DNA of 64,000 nt, from assembly GCA_045605385.1 (NCBI GenBank), contig JAZUPW010000031.1, positions 1 to 64,000 on the forward strand, written 5' to 3'. This document shows, in pieces, positions 1 through 7,993 of this stretch; the stretch's first letter is position 1; every line of letters starts with the position of its first letter. The position numbers and the translations under genes are program-made. Source of the DNA: SIG607 sp045605385 (GTDB lineage Bacteria; Bacillota; Clostridia; Oscillospirales; Acutalibacteraceae). Below the pieces are notes generated by a model, which saw nothing but the letters and a program-made list of their open reading frames with translations, was not told the DNA's origin and did no database searches.

Positions 1-75
1 TTTTTAGTAAAAATTTGTCCTATCCCATTGCAATGAATGTTGTGCAAAATTAAATATTAGAATTTAATTTTGCGA

Positions 76-122
76 AAGCCACTTTTTAAGTGGCTTGTCG
101 GAACGCTTTTAAGCGTTTCGAC
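76..122. repeat. Two adjacent perfect hairpins
   Basis: Two inverted repeats stand side by side in the leader before the first gene. The first has a 9-bp stem and 3-base loop (76-96); the second has a 12-bp stem with one G-T pair and a 2-base loop (97-122). Neither is followed by a clear T-run. They could end transcription from outside the window or fold in the leader RNA. The rest of bases 1-173 is AT-rich with no gene seen. Confidence 0.5.
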
Positions 123-173
123 TAACTACAATCATTATAATAACCTTACAATAAATGATAAGGAGAATGGATT

Positions 174-1223
174 ATGGAAGAAAAAATTATTGATAGTATG
201 AGTGCAACCACCCTTGCCCCTGCTGATTTTATTACCCTTATGTTCGAACGTACTGATGAGGATGGTATTCTTTATATCCCAGGATGGCACTATGACCGTC
301 CCGGTTGGGAGAGCAATGCTCCCGGCAGTACCGATGAAAACGACAGTTATCGCTGTCGTGTTGATTGGAATCTTTCAAAATACGAAAAATTACTAAAAAA
401 ATTCAATGAGCATTATTCTAAACTTCAGCAAATCGCAAAAATAGAAAAGAAATCGGATGACAATAATAAACCTTTTGAGTTAGAGGGAGAGTTATATGAT
501 TTTTGGAATACATATTTAAAACCCTTTGATAATGGCGGATTTGATTTAGAAAAAATACGTGATATTGATGATAGGCTTGAGACTATTGAATGGGTTAAGG
601 TTATTGCAGGTAATATTGCCAAAGGCAACTCTTTAAAAGATTATGAAAAAGAAGCTTTAACCGAATATGTTGATATTAAAGTCAGTGATGAAGAACTCAA
701 ATATCGTGAGAAATATCATAATATTGTGTTAACGGATGCTGAAAATCGTATTGGTACAAATATATGTGCTTATGATGTTGTTATACGTTCTATGCGACTT
801 TGCCGACTTTTCTATCTAAATGCGCCCCAAATTATAATCAATAACGAAGCTCGTGAATTAGCCGCCGCATTTGTGCTCCACGAATATGGTATTTCGAGAG
901 AACTTGTTGATAACACGGTTCGCCTTCGTCTTGAACAAATGGAGCTTATGAGCGAAGAAGAGTTGGACGAGCTTTATCGCCCTCAAAAAGCAAATACCCG
1001 CAAGAGCTTGGCACCACTCTTTGTGTTTGAAATTTTGTCAAAGTATTCTAATTCCAAAACCCATTTAAGACAAAATGATATTTTGAAGAAGTTAAGCGAA
1101 TACCCTTATGAAATTTCGCTTGAACGAAAGGCACTCAGCCGTATAATTCATAATCTGACCGATTCCCCACAGTATGCCGTTTTTCAGGATAAAAGCGGCG
1201 TATGGGTGGATAAGGAAAATTAG
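174..1223 (+). CDS. Hypothetical protein with a C-terminal winged-helix-like segment
   Basis: I do not recognise the family of this 349-residue soluble protein. It is rich in charged residues, with predicted helices in the middle and no signal peptide or membrane segment. Residues about 275-345 (LAPLFVFEILSKYSN, QNDILKKL, then LERKALSRIIHNL) resemble the N-terminal winged helix of WYL-type regulators, so DNA binding or a defence-gene regulator is possible, but no WYL domain follows. The start ATG has a good ribosome site, AAGGAG, 7 bases upstream. The gene stands alone, with 64 bases to the next one on the same strand. Role is inferred and uncertain. Confidence 0.75.
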   Translation: MEEKIIDSMSATTLAPADFITLMFERTDEDGILYIPGWHYDRPGWESNAPGSTDENDSYRCRVDWNLSKYEKLLKKFNEHYSKLQQIAKIEKKSDDNNKPFELEGELYDFWNTYLKPFDNGGFDLEKIRDIDDRLETIEWVKVIAGNIAKGNSLKDYEKEALTEYVDIKVSDEELKYREKYHNIVLTDAENRIGTNICAYDVVIRSMRLCRLFYLNAPQIIINNEARELAAAFVLHEYGISRELVDNTVRLRLEQMELMSEEELDELYRPQKANTRKSLAPLFVFEILSKYSNSKTHLRQNDILKKLSEYPYEISLERKALSRIIHNLTDSPQYAVFQDKSGVWVDKEN

Positions 1224-1287
1224 TTGAAAGAAAAAACAAATGTGTTAAAATAAGTGCAATAAATCTGTTTGAAAAGGAGTCGATTGG

Positions 1288-2202
1288 ATGTTTAAAACTC
1301 TAATAGATAAACTTAGGAATAAGTCTTTAGAGCCACTGTTTGTAATAGATGAAGAAGGAAAACTTTTAGAATATTTGGGAACTGAAGAAATTGTGAACAT
1401 TCCTGAAGGAGTGAAAAGTATAGGCAGAAAAGCTTTTCCTAATCGCTCTATTGTAAACGTCACATTACCTAACAGCGTTGAAAGTATTGATGAAAATGCA
1501 TTTGCTTCGTGCGATAAACTTGTTGAAATTAATCTTGAAAATGTAAAAATTATAAATAGACAGGCATTTGCGGGGTGCGAAAATCTATCGAACATTAAAC
1601 TTTCCGATAATGTTAATATTATCGGAAATCCCTTTCGAGGATGTAACGCCCTTTCCAACAAAGACGGAATGTTGATAATTAAAAACGTTCTGTATAGTTA
1701 TTGCGGAAATGACGAGAAAATTGTAATACCAAACGATGTATATAGAATAAGCGAGGCCGTTTTCGATTTTTATAATAATATTAAATACATTGAGATTCCG
1801 CAAAGTGTCAATTATATTGAAAGCTCCGCCTTTGCAGGTTGTGAAAATCTTATAGAAGTATTTATAAAGGATGGCAACGGTATAACTTTTGAGGATAGTG
1901 TCTTTTCGTGTTGTAGAAATCTTGAAAAAATTGTTTTGCCGAAAGGATGTAGTATTATCTCGGAATCAATGTTTGCTTTTTGTGAAAAATTAAAAACTAT
2001 TGACATTCCAACCACGGTAAGCAAAATAGAAAAAGATGCATTTACAGGCTGTGATAATCTACGAATCATTATTCCCGAAAGCGTTATTTCCATAAACTCT
2101 AATGCTTTTAGTTATTGCAAAAAGTTGACGATATGCGGAAAGATAGGATCGACTGCAGAAAAATATGCTATTTCTAAAAAGAAAATGTTTGAACCAGTAT
2201 GA
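1288..2202 (+). CDS. BspA-like leucine-rich repeat protein
   Basis: This 304-residue protein consists almost wholly of LRR_5 (BspA type) repeats of about 23 residues. Recurring units read like AFAGCENL followed by I.L...V..I, for example near residues 92-99 and 179-186. Such repeats form a curved binding surface and in this family often mediate protein-protein contact. Unlike most BspA-like proteins it has no signal peptide, wall anchor or dockerin, so as encoded it should be cytoplasmic. The start is supported by AAAAGGAG upstream. It lies in a run of single-gene units in the accessory island. The ligand is unknown. Confidence 0.8.
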   Translation: MFKTLIDKLRNKSLEPLFVIDEEGKLLEYLGTEEIVNIPEGVKSIGRKAFPNRSIVNVTLPNSVESIDENAFASCDKLVEINLENVKIINRQAFAGCENLSNIKLSDNVNIIGNPFRGCNALSNKDGMLIIKNVLYSYCGNDEKIVIPNDVYRISEAVFDFYNNIKYIEIPQSVNYIESSAFAGCENLIEVFIKDGNGITFEDSVFSCCRNLEKIVLPKGCSIISESMFAFCEKLKTIDIPTTVSKIEKDAFTGCDNLRIIIPESVISINSNAFSYCKKLTICGKIGSTAEKYAISKKKMFEPV

Positions 2203-2249
2203 TTTCTACAACATTTTCCATCAAATTAACGATATAACAAAAGTGTTGC

Positions 2250-2271
2250 CTTGAACCAAATTTGGTTCAAG
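2250..2271. promoter_or_regulatory. 22-bp perfect palindrome with ACCAAATTTGGT core
   Basis: A perfect dyad with an AAATTT centre lies 61 bases before the next start codon. It can form an RNA hairpin but lacks a T-run, so an operator or leader hairpin is as likely as a terminator. A related palindrome occurs at 2840-2855 at almost the same distance from the next gene. Confidence 0.4.
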
Positions 2272-2331
2272 CTGTGCTATATGATAATTTTGCACTTAAA
2301 AGTGTTAATAAAACTAAAAGGAGAATAAAAA

Positions 2332-2781
2332 ATGATTAAAACCGCTGAAGAACTCAATTTATCTGTAAAAAGTTATCGTTTGATGACCTTGGACGAGCTT
2401 GCAAAATTCGAGGAGCAAATGCCCGAAACCGACTCTTGTATTAAATGGTGGCTTGCCGATATTGATCCATCCGACGAATACAACGTTGCGTGCGCCGAAG
2501 GAAATTATGAGTGCGACGATATCTACGTTGAACGCGATAGACTACACGTATTTATTCGCCCTGTTCTCGATATTGAAGGCGGCGAATTAAAAACCGGAGA
2601 CGAGTTTACATACAAAGGCTTCGTTTTTACTGTTCTTGATGAAAACACAGCTGTTTCAAACAATTTCCTTGGTTGCGCAAAATATTATGATGCCGACCTT
2701 GCTGATTGGTGGTATTACGACGAAGAACCCAATCCACCCACAGATACTGTTATCGGTATTTTGGATTCTTTATTAGGTTGA
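2332..2781 (+). CDS. Hypothetical acidic protein with a WWL...RPVL pattern
   Basis: This 149-residue, very acidic protein has no signal peptide. Residues about 39-84 run from CIKWWLADIDPSD to FIRPVLDI, a spacing that recalls the WWLRSPG...VRPAL signature of DUF6273/formylglycine-enzyme-like proteins, followed by a short beta-rich stretch around GDEFTYKGFVFTVLD. The likeness comes from memory and the protein is shorter than those families, so it should be called unknown. AAAGGAG precedes the start. It is a single-gene unit closed by a good terminator just downstream. Confidence 0.75.
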   Translation: MIKTAEELNLSVKSYRLMTLDELAKFEEQMPETDSCIKWWLADIDPSDEYNVACAEGNYECDDIYVERDRLHVFIRPVLDIEGGELKTGDEFTYKGFVFTVLDENTAVSNNFLGCAKYYDADLADWWYYDEEPNPPTDTVIGILDSLLG

Positions 2782-2810
2782 TTATATTACCTTATAAAAA
2801 ACGCAAACAA

Positions 2811-2836
2811 CCCTCTGCTTTTGCAGAGGGCTTTGT
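2811..2836 (+). terminator. Rho-independent terminator
   Basis: An 8-bp GC-rich stem, CCCTCTGC with GCAGAGGG, and a 4-base loop is followed by a short T-rich stretch, 29 bases after the preceding stop codon. Confidence 0.8.
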
Positions 2837-2839
2837 TAT

Positions 2840-2855
2840 GCACCGAATTTGGTGC
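2840..2855. promoter_or_regulatory. 16-bp palindrome with ACCGAATTTGGT core
   Basis: The inverted repeat GCACC/GGTGC around GAATTT lies 57 bases before the next start codon and shares the core ACC-R-AATTTGGT with the palindrome at 2250-2271. Confidence 0.35.
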
Positions 2856-2912
2856 GAGGGAAATGTTAAAATAAATTCATAACAAAAATTCTTTAAAACA
2901 TAAGGAGTAATT

Positions 2913-3317
2913 ATGAAAATAAACACAGATGCTGAAAATATGTATTATCTTTTTGATTGTGCGAGCCTTGTTACGCACGATTACGGCCTTGTAGGCATGG
3001 ATTGGCAAGACCTTCAAAAAATATTCAATAAATCAGAGGAGATGTATTTTTATACCGCTGATGGTGAAAATATTGGTCAAGCATACACTCGACTAAAACC
3101 ATCTATAGAGAATGCAATATATGATTCAGCCTTTTTGTTCCTTTCTATAAAAGAAAGTTATCTTGATTGTGTTAGCCGCACCGAAATCGAAGATGTTTTC
3201 GAAAACTTTAGTTCAAATAATTTTAGTACAGAAAGCGAAATAATTTGGAACGTATATCCTAACGAGCAAGAAGAAAACTGCAGGATTTATCTTTTCTGCG
3301 GAAAAAGTGTTTCTTAA
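2913..3317 (+). CDS. Hypothetical protein
   Basis: I do not recognise this 134-residue protein. It is acidic and soluble, with no signal peptide, membrane segment or metal-binding cysteine cluster. The start ATG has a good ribosome site (AAGGAG, 6 bases upstream). The two small genes that follow on the same strand are close and have no separate promoter that I can see, so the three may be one transcript. Its place between a terminator and the McrBC promoter puts it in the accessory part of the window. Confidence 0.7.
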   Translation: MKINTDAENMYYLFDCASLVTHDYGLVGMDWQDLQKIFNKSEEMYFYTADGENIGQAYTRLKPSIENAIYDSAFLFLSIKESYLDCVSRTEIEDVFENFSSNNFSTESEIIWNVYPNEQEENCRIYLFCGKSVS

Positions 3318-3369
3318 TACTTCAAAGCAGAATTTATTGAGAGTAAATATATATCAAGGAAAGATTTTA

Positions 3370-3774
3370 ATGAATAGATACACTTCTAAAACAATTATTA
3401 AATTGAATAAGCTATCAGCGGATTGGCGAGAGGTCACCGCAAAAATTATTACTCAAAAAACTTTCGACTATGAACTTTTTAAAAAAGTATTCGTAAAAAC
3501 ATTTAAGGAAGCAGAATATTTATCTCATCAAAAAAAGATTGAAAAACGATACATTTCACTTCTTTTATCTGCGAAAGATTTTGAAGCTACTCGACATATA
3601 AAGATTAGTGAAGAGCATCGTTCCGCCTGTCATCTTACACGCTCAATGATTCACGATTGTTTTTCAATCTTTTATTCGAAAAATGAAAGTCCGGTAATGA
3701 TTGATTCAAAAAATACAGAGTATTCATACGAAGATGTAGAAACGCTAATGTATCTGATTAAAAATCATCTTTAA
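3370..3774 (+). CDS. Hypothetical protein, first of a paralogous pair
   Basis: This 134-residue protein is unknown. It clearly resembles its downstream neighbour over about 85 residues: both have W near position 20, then a FD...F...F..TF stretch, an I.K..I.L stretch, and a shared TR..KI..EH..AC.LT.AM/SM block followed by C. An upstream GTG at 3307 would add 21 residues and overlap the previous gene, but the ATG at 3370 has AAGGA at a normal distance and starts close to where the paralog alignment begins, so I chose it. No catalytic motif is visible. Confidence 0.7.
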   Translation: MNRYTSKTIIKLNKLSADWREVTAKIITQKTFDYELFKKVFVKTFKEAEYLSHQKKIEKRYISLLLSAKDFEATRHIKISEEHRSACHLTRSMIHDCFSIFYSKNESPVMIDSKNTEYSYEDVETLMYLIKNHL

Positions 3775-3794
3775 TACGTCAAAGGGGTAATGAA

Positions 3795-4208
3795 ATGGAA
3801 ATTGATTTTAACACTACCGATATATTTCCATCAAAATGGTGGTATTTTACACATGACGTTTTGAGAGATAAAAAGTTTGATAGTGATGAGTTTATATCGC
3901 TTTTTAAAGAGACTTTTGAGGTTTTAAGGAATTGTCCTTGCGATGAAACTATAAAAAAAGAATTGATTGAACTAATCAAAGATGTGAGCGGATTTGTATC
4001 AACAAGATTCGCTAAAATAAATTATGAGCATCTTGCCGCCTGTGAGCTGACCGATGCAATGCTTACAAATTGCCTAACTTGTGGAAAGAGAAAAAAGCCA
4101 ATCGCCAAAGGTAAATGGAATCTTATAGCAAGCGAAATTGACGTCAACTTCTCAGATCCCGAAACCGAGTTTTTAAACTTCACCCTCGACCTCGAAAAGT
4201 GGGGATGA
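3795..4208 (+). CDS. Hypothetical protein, second of a paralogous pair
   Basis: This 137-residue protein of unknown function is a paralog of the gene 20 bases upstream. The shared block reads TRFAKINYEHLAACELTDAM here. A CxxC pair (LTCGKRKK, residues about 95-102) follows and is absent from the paralog, so it may bind a metal or simply be disordered. The ribosome site AAAGGGG lies upstream of the start. The two genes look like a local duplication and are probably co-transcribed. They end just before the McrBC promoter, which may or may not indicate a functional tie. Confidence 0.7.
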   Translation: MEIDFNTTDIFPSKWWYFTHDVLRDKKFDSDEFISLFKETFEVLRNCPCDETIKKELIELIKDVSGFVSTRFAKINYEHLAACELTDAMLTNCLTCGKRKKPIAKGKWNLIASEIDVNFSDPETEFLNFTLDLEKWG

Positions 4209-4223
4209 AATCAGCAACATTAG

Positions 4224-4252
4224 TTGAATTTTGTAGGAACAGGGTGTATAAT
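4224..4252 (+). promoter_or_regulatory. Sigma-A type promoter for mcrBC
   Basis: TTGAAT at 4224-4229 and TATAAT at 4247-4252 are separated by exactly 17 bases. The start codon of the McrB-like gene follows 31 bases later. Confidence 0.75.
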
Positions 4253-4283
4253 TAAATAAATTAACCAATCGAGGGGGATACTT

Positions 4284-6623
4284 ATGGATTTATCTAAATT
4301 TCAGGAAATATATAATCAATTTGATAAAATTAATATAACATCTAAGTTTGATTTATTTAACAATTTATATTCGATTAATATTTTAAAAGCACTTAGTGAT
4401 GAAGATCTTGTAATAAGACTTTTTGGAAATGCAGGAACAAACCCGCGTGGTTTGTTTAACTGGATAGAACATGGAAGAGAACCTACTAGATGCAAATGTG
4501 GCGGTGAGTCGGGTGCTCAGATGGGCATATTGTATTATGATGAAAATAATATCAACTTAAATATTTATAGTCTTGATTCAAGTTCCAGAAAACCAATATG
4601 TCAAAAATTAAATGTAACGGAAGCTAAACAATATGCCGAGAATGTTTTGACCGCTTTATCTGTAACTTGTCAAATTATCGAAAATTCTGCACTTGAAACA
4701 AAGGAAGACTATGAAGAAGCGTATAATAAAATTTGCGACCAACTCAAAAAAATAAACAGGCCAAAAAGTAGATACTGGTATTGGGATGAGAACGGCAGAC
4801 CTGGAACATTTTTGTTGAAATATTATTATTGTTCTTTTCCAAATAAAATATCTCCTACTTATGCCCCTGGATCTTTAGAGGAAGTCTTAATAAAACTTAT
4901 TGATAAAACCAGTATTTCTGATATGCCATTTGTAATGAATGGACAACTTTCTATTTTTGCTCGTAGCGTTGGCGCTGACAGCATTAATTTCGAAGCATTT
5001 ATAGCTAGTCGAGGATTTTATAGCGATTTTGCAAGATTTTGCAAAGAAAATGGAGTTCCAAACGGTGGCAACGCATATAAAAATGGAATTAAGAAAATTG
5101 AAAAACAATTTGGAGTAAATATACTTGATGAATATCATAAAGACAGATGCCAAAAAATAACATCTGATGTTGCAAATTCAGGAAACAAAGACTGGCCTTC
5201 TCATTTAAAAAAATATATAGAATATTGTGATTCTCTTTTTGCATCCCCTTCTACTACGAGGCCTACAAAGAATGATGACACCATTATTAACGAAAAGGTG
5301 ACTAGTGAATCGAGATATCAAAAATCATATTCCGACCGCGTGATTAAGTTTAAAAATGTTATTTTCCGTGGGGCACCCGGCACAGGTAAATCTTATCTCG
5401 CAAAACAGATTGCGGCAGATATTATAAGTGGCGGCAAACATACCGACTATAAGCGTCTTACTCCAGAAGAAAAGAAACAGGTAGAATTCGTACAATTTCA
5501 TCCGAGTTACGATTATTCTGATTTTGTAGAGGGATTAAGACCTATAAAAGAAGCTTCAGTCATAGGCTTTGAACTTAAAGACGGAAGTTTTAAAGCGTTT
5601 GTTAACCGCGCGCGAGAAAATTTTGAAAATTCGAGAAAAACTCAAAGTGATATAGAAAAAGAGCTTTCTATTGATGAAAAAATTAGCGATTTTCTAGAAA
5701 CCTCACTTGGAAATCAAGAATTTGAAACCTTGCACGGTAATAAATTCACAATATCTTCATACGACGACCAACAAATCAAGATATACATTCCTAACAATGA
5801 AATAACCCATACCCTTAATATAAAAGTTGATGATATTAAAAAACTGTTAGTTTCCGACCAAGAATTCAAAACCATTAGAGAAATAAGGCGCTTCTTTAAT
5901 AAAAGACACGCCACACAGGAACATTCATACATTTATATTTTGTATAAGAATATTCTTGAAAGTTCCTATGCTTTTGTTCAAGCTCCAACAGTGGAAATTA
6001 AAGAAAAACCATTTGTCTTTATTATCGATGAGATAAACCGTGGCGAAATCTCAAAAATTTTTGGTGAGTTGTTCTATTCTATCGAGCCAAGTAAACGTGG
6101 CAAAGATGGTGAAATCGCCACCCAGTATGCAAATATGCACTCTGACAATGAAGAACTGTTCTATATTCCCGAAAACGTCTACATAATAGGCACTATGAAT
6201 GATATTGACCGCTCGGTAGATAGCTTTGATTTTGCTATGCGTCGCCGTTTTAAGTTTATTGAAATCACTTCTGAAGAAAGTCAAACAATGCTCGATTCAG
6301 GTATTGCCGATGCCACCCTCAGGAAAGAGGCGAAGATGTGCATGAATCGCTTGAACAAAGCAATAGACAATGTTCCAGAGTTGGACTCAAATTATCATAT
6401 CGGCGCTTCTTACTTTATGAATATTAAAGTCGAAACTGATTTTAAAGAACTGTGGATCGATAGTTTAAAACCGCTTCTGCAGGAATATATTGTTGGTACA
6501 TATACTGAAAAAGCTACTATGACAGAATTTGAAAATGCATATTTTGGTAAAAAAGCGGAAGATCAAATAGTAAATTATACAAACGATGGTGTGGAAGATG
6601 AATCTGACGAGACTAACGGATAA
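4284..6623 (+). CDS. mcrB: McrB-like AAA+ GTPase, restriction motor subunit
   Basis: This 779-residue protein is the NTP-hydrolysing motor of an McrBC-type modification-dependent restriction system. In that family the N-terminus reads modified DNA and the AAA+ ring, with McrC, drives cleavage. Seen here: a unique N-terminal region of about 350 residues (with W/Y-rich YWYWDENGRPG near 164), Walker A GAPGTGKS at 363-370, the McrB-typical YSDFVEGLRP near 411-420, Walker B IIDEIN with D582/E583, and TMNDIDRS at 637-644 followed by AMRRRF. The NTAD-type motif of E. coli McrB is NDID here. The N-terminus is not the known DUF3578 type as far as I can tell. GGGGG precedes the start. It overlaps mcrC. 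Confidence 0.9.
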   Translation: MDLSKFQEIYNQFDKINITSKFDLFNNLYSINILKALSDEDLVIRLFGNAGTNPRGLFNWIEHGREPTRCKCGGESGAQMGILYYDENNINLNIYSLDSSSRKPICQKLNVTEAKQYAENVLTALSVTCQIIENSALETKEDYEEAYNKICDQLKKINRPKSRYWYWDENGRPGTFLLKYYYCSFPNKISPTYAPGSLEEVLIKLIDKTSISDMPFVMNGQLSIFARSVGADSINFEAFIASRGFYSDFARFCKENGVPNGGNAYKNGIKKIEKQFGVNILDEYHKDRCQKITSDVANSGNKDWPSHLKKYIEYCDSLFASPSTTRPTKNDDTIINEKVTSESRYQKSYSDRVIKFKNVIFRGAPGTGKSYLAKQIAADIISGGKHTDYKRLTPEEKKQVEFVQFHPSYDYSDFVEGLRPIKEASVIGFELKDGSFKAFVNRARENFENSRKTQSDIEKELSIDEKISDFLETSLGNQEFETLHGNKFTISSYDDQQIKIYIPNNEITHTLNIKVDDIKKLLVSDQEFKTIREIRRFFNKRHATQEHSYIYILYKNILESSYAFVQAPTVEIKEKPFVFIIDEINRGEISKIFGELFYSIEPSKRGKDGEIATQYANMHSDNEELFYIPENVYIIGTMNDIDRSVDSFDFAMRRRFKFIEITSEESQTMLDSGIADATLRKEAKMCMNRLNKAIDNVPELDSNYHIGASYFMNIKVETDFKELWIDSLKPLLQEYIVGTYTEKATMTEFENAYFGKKAEDQIVNYTNDGVEDESDETNG

Positions 6624-7956
6624 TAATCTAAACATTCACGAAGAGGCTCTTTCCAACATTCCAAATCTTAGAGAAAAGATAACCAACAAAACACTTGGAA
6701 AACTTGAAAAAGAGGGCGTGTTTGTTTTTCCCGAAGGCACAAAAGAAACCGAAGATTTGGATAATGCTCAAATGATTTTACAAAAAATCAATGGCAATTA
6801 CCAAACCGGTAACATTATGGGCTTTTTAGGGCTTGGAAAAGAGCGATTGGTTATTTCTTCCCGCTTTTCAAATGACGGCACAGAAAATACCGACTTTTTT
6901 CTTCATTATTTATTAAGCCGCGTAGTAAATCTGCCGAATTTATTTGAACTTTTTACTAATACGAATAATGAGAATCAAATTCTTGATGTTCTGGATTTTT
7001 TATTTCCAAGGTATTTAAAACAGGCGATACGCAAAGGTGTTTTTAAAACCTATATTCGAAACGAATATAACGACTGCAATATAAAGGGTACGATAAACAT
7101 TGCGCTCCACATCAAGAACAACACACCATTTGTAGGAAAGATTGCTTACAGCCAACGCGAGTATTCTTACGATAATAATATTACCGAGCTTATTCGTCAT
7201 ACGATAGAATTCATTAAAAGAAAGCCGTATGGAAATCAGCTTTTGGGCACAATCAAGGATGAAGTCAATATGATCGTGGAAGCAACCCCGAAATTTAGAG
7301 CACACGATTTGCGAAAGGTTTTGCTTGCAAATAAAAAGGCTATTATTCGCCACGCGTATTTCAGCGAATATCGTGAACTGCAACGGCTTTGTGTTATGAT
7401 TCTTCAGTCCGAAAAACAGGAAATTGGCTTTGGTTCAAATCAAGTTTATGGAGTGCTGTTTGACGGCGCATGGCTTTGGGAAGAGTATATAAATCTTGTT
7501 GTTAATAGTGATGGTGAAAGATTTTATCATCCGAAAAACAAGGCGCACGAAGGTCATCAATGGCTGTTTTCCGGCAATACTCCAAGCGGCAGAAAAAGTC
7601 AAGTTGGTGAAATATATCCTGACTTTATTGGCAAAAACAGCAATATTATTGCTGATGCAAAATATAAACCGATGGAAAACATTTCACGTGGCGACTATTT
7701 TCAAGTTCTATCATATATGTATCGTTTTGATGCCAAACGGGGTTACTATTTCTATCCCGAAAAAAATGAAAACGTTGAGTATAAAACATTAAATTTAAAT
7801 CAAGGTATTCAACCATTTGAAAAAGTACAGGCAAGAGAAGATATAATTATAACCAAACTTGGTTTCACAGTGCCTCAAAATGCTAATAATTACGCAGACT
7901 TCGAAAAAGCAATGCAAAAATTAGAAGATAAATTTATTACGGCTTTACCAAACTAA
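6598..7956 (+). CDS. mcrC: McrC-like nuclease subunit
   Basis: This 452-residue protein is the partner of McrB: it stimulates the GTPase and carries the PD-(D/E)XK nuclease. The catalytic core is visible as YPDFIG (Asp342) followed 11 residues later by ADAKYK (Asp353, Lys355), and upstream YGVLFDGAWLWEEY is typical of the family. The reading frame overlaps the end of mcrB by 26 bases, so translation is probably coupled. An ATG 12 bases earlier (6586) is also possible, but GGTG sits at a better distance from the ATG at 6598. A strong hairpin terminator follows the stop codon. Confidence 0.88.
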   Translation: MNLTRLTDNNLNIHEEALSNIPNLREKITNKTLGKLEKEGVFVFPEGTKETEDLDNAQMILQKINGNYQTGNIMGFLGLGKERLVISSRFSNDGTENTDFFLHYLLSRVVNLPNLFELFTNTNNENQILDVLDFLFPRYLKQAIRKGVFKTYIRNEYNDCNIKGTINIALHIKNNTPFVGKIAYSQREYSYDNNITELIRHTIEFIKRKPYGNQLLGTIKDEVNMIVEATPKFRAHDLRKVLLANKKAIIRHAYFSEYRELQRLCVMILQSEKQEIGFGSNQVYGVLFDGAWLWEEYINLVVNSDGERFYHPKNKAHEGHQWLFSGNTPSGRKSQVGEIYPDFIGKNSNIIADAKYKPMENISRGDYFQVLSYMYRFDAKRGYYFYPEKNENVEYKTLNLNQGIQPFEKVQAREDIIITKLGFTVPQNANNYADFEKAMQKLEDKFITALPN

Positions 7957-7960
7957 AAAC

Positions 7961-7992
7961 GAGCAATAGTCTAATTGACTATTGCTCATTTT
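7961..7992. terminator. Bidirectional terminator between convergent genes
   Basis: An 11-bp stem, GAGCAATAGTC with GACTATTGCTC, and a 5-base loop is flanked by an A-run on the left and a T-run on the right. It therefore works for mcrC on the plus strand and for the convergent minus-strand operon ending at 7994. Confidence 0.85.
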
Positions 7993-7993
7993 T

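Noticed and set aside
3307..3369. GTG start overlapping the previous gene for the 3370 gene
   Set aside because: The added 21 residues lack paralog support and the ATG at 3370 has a better ribosome site.
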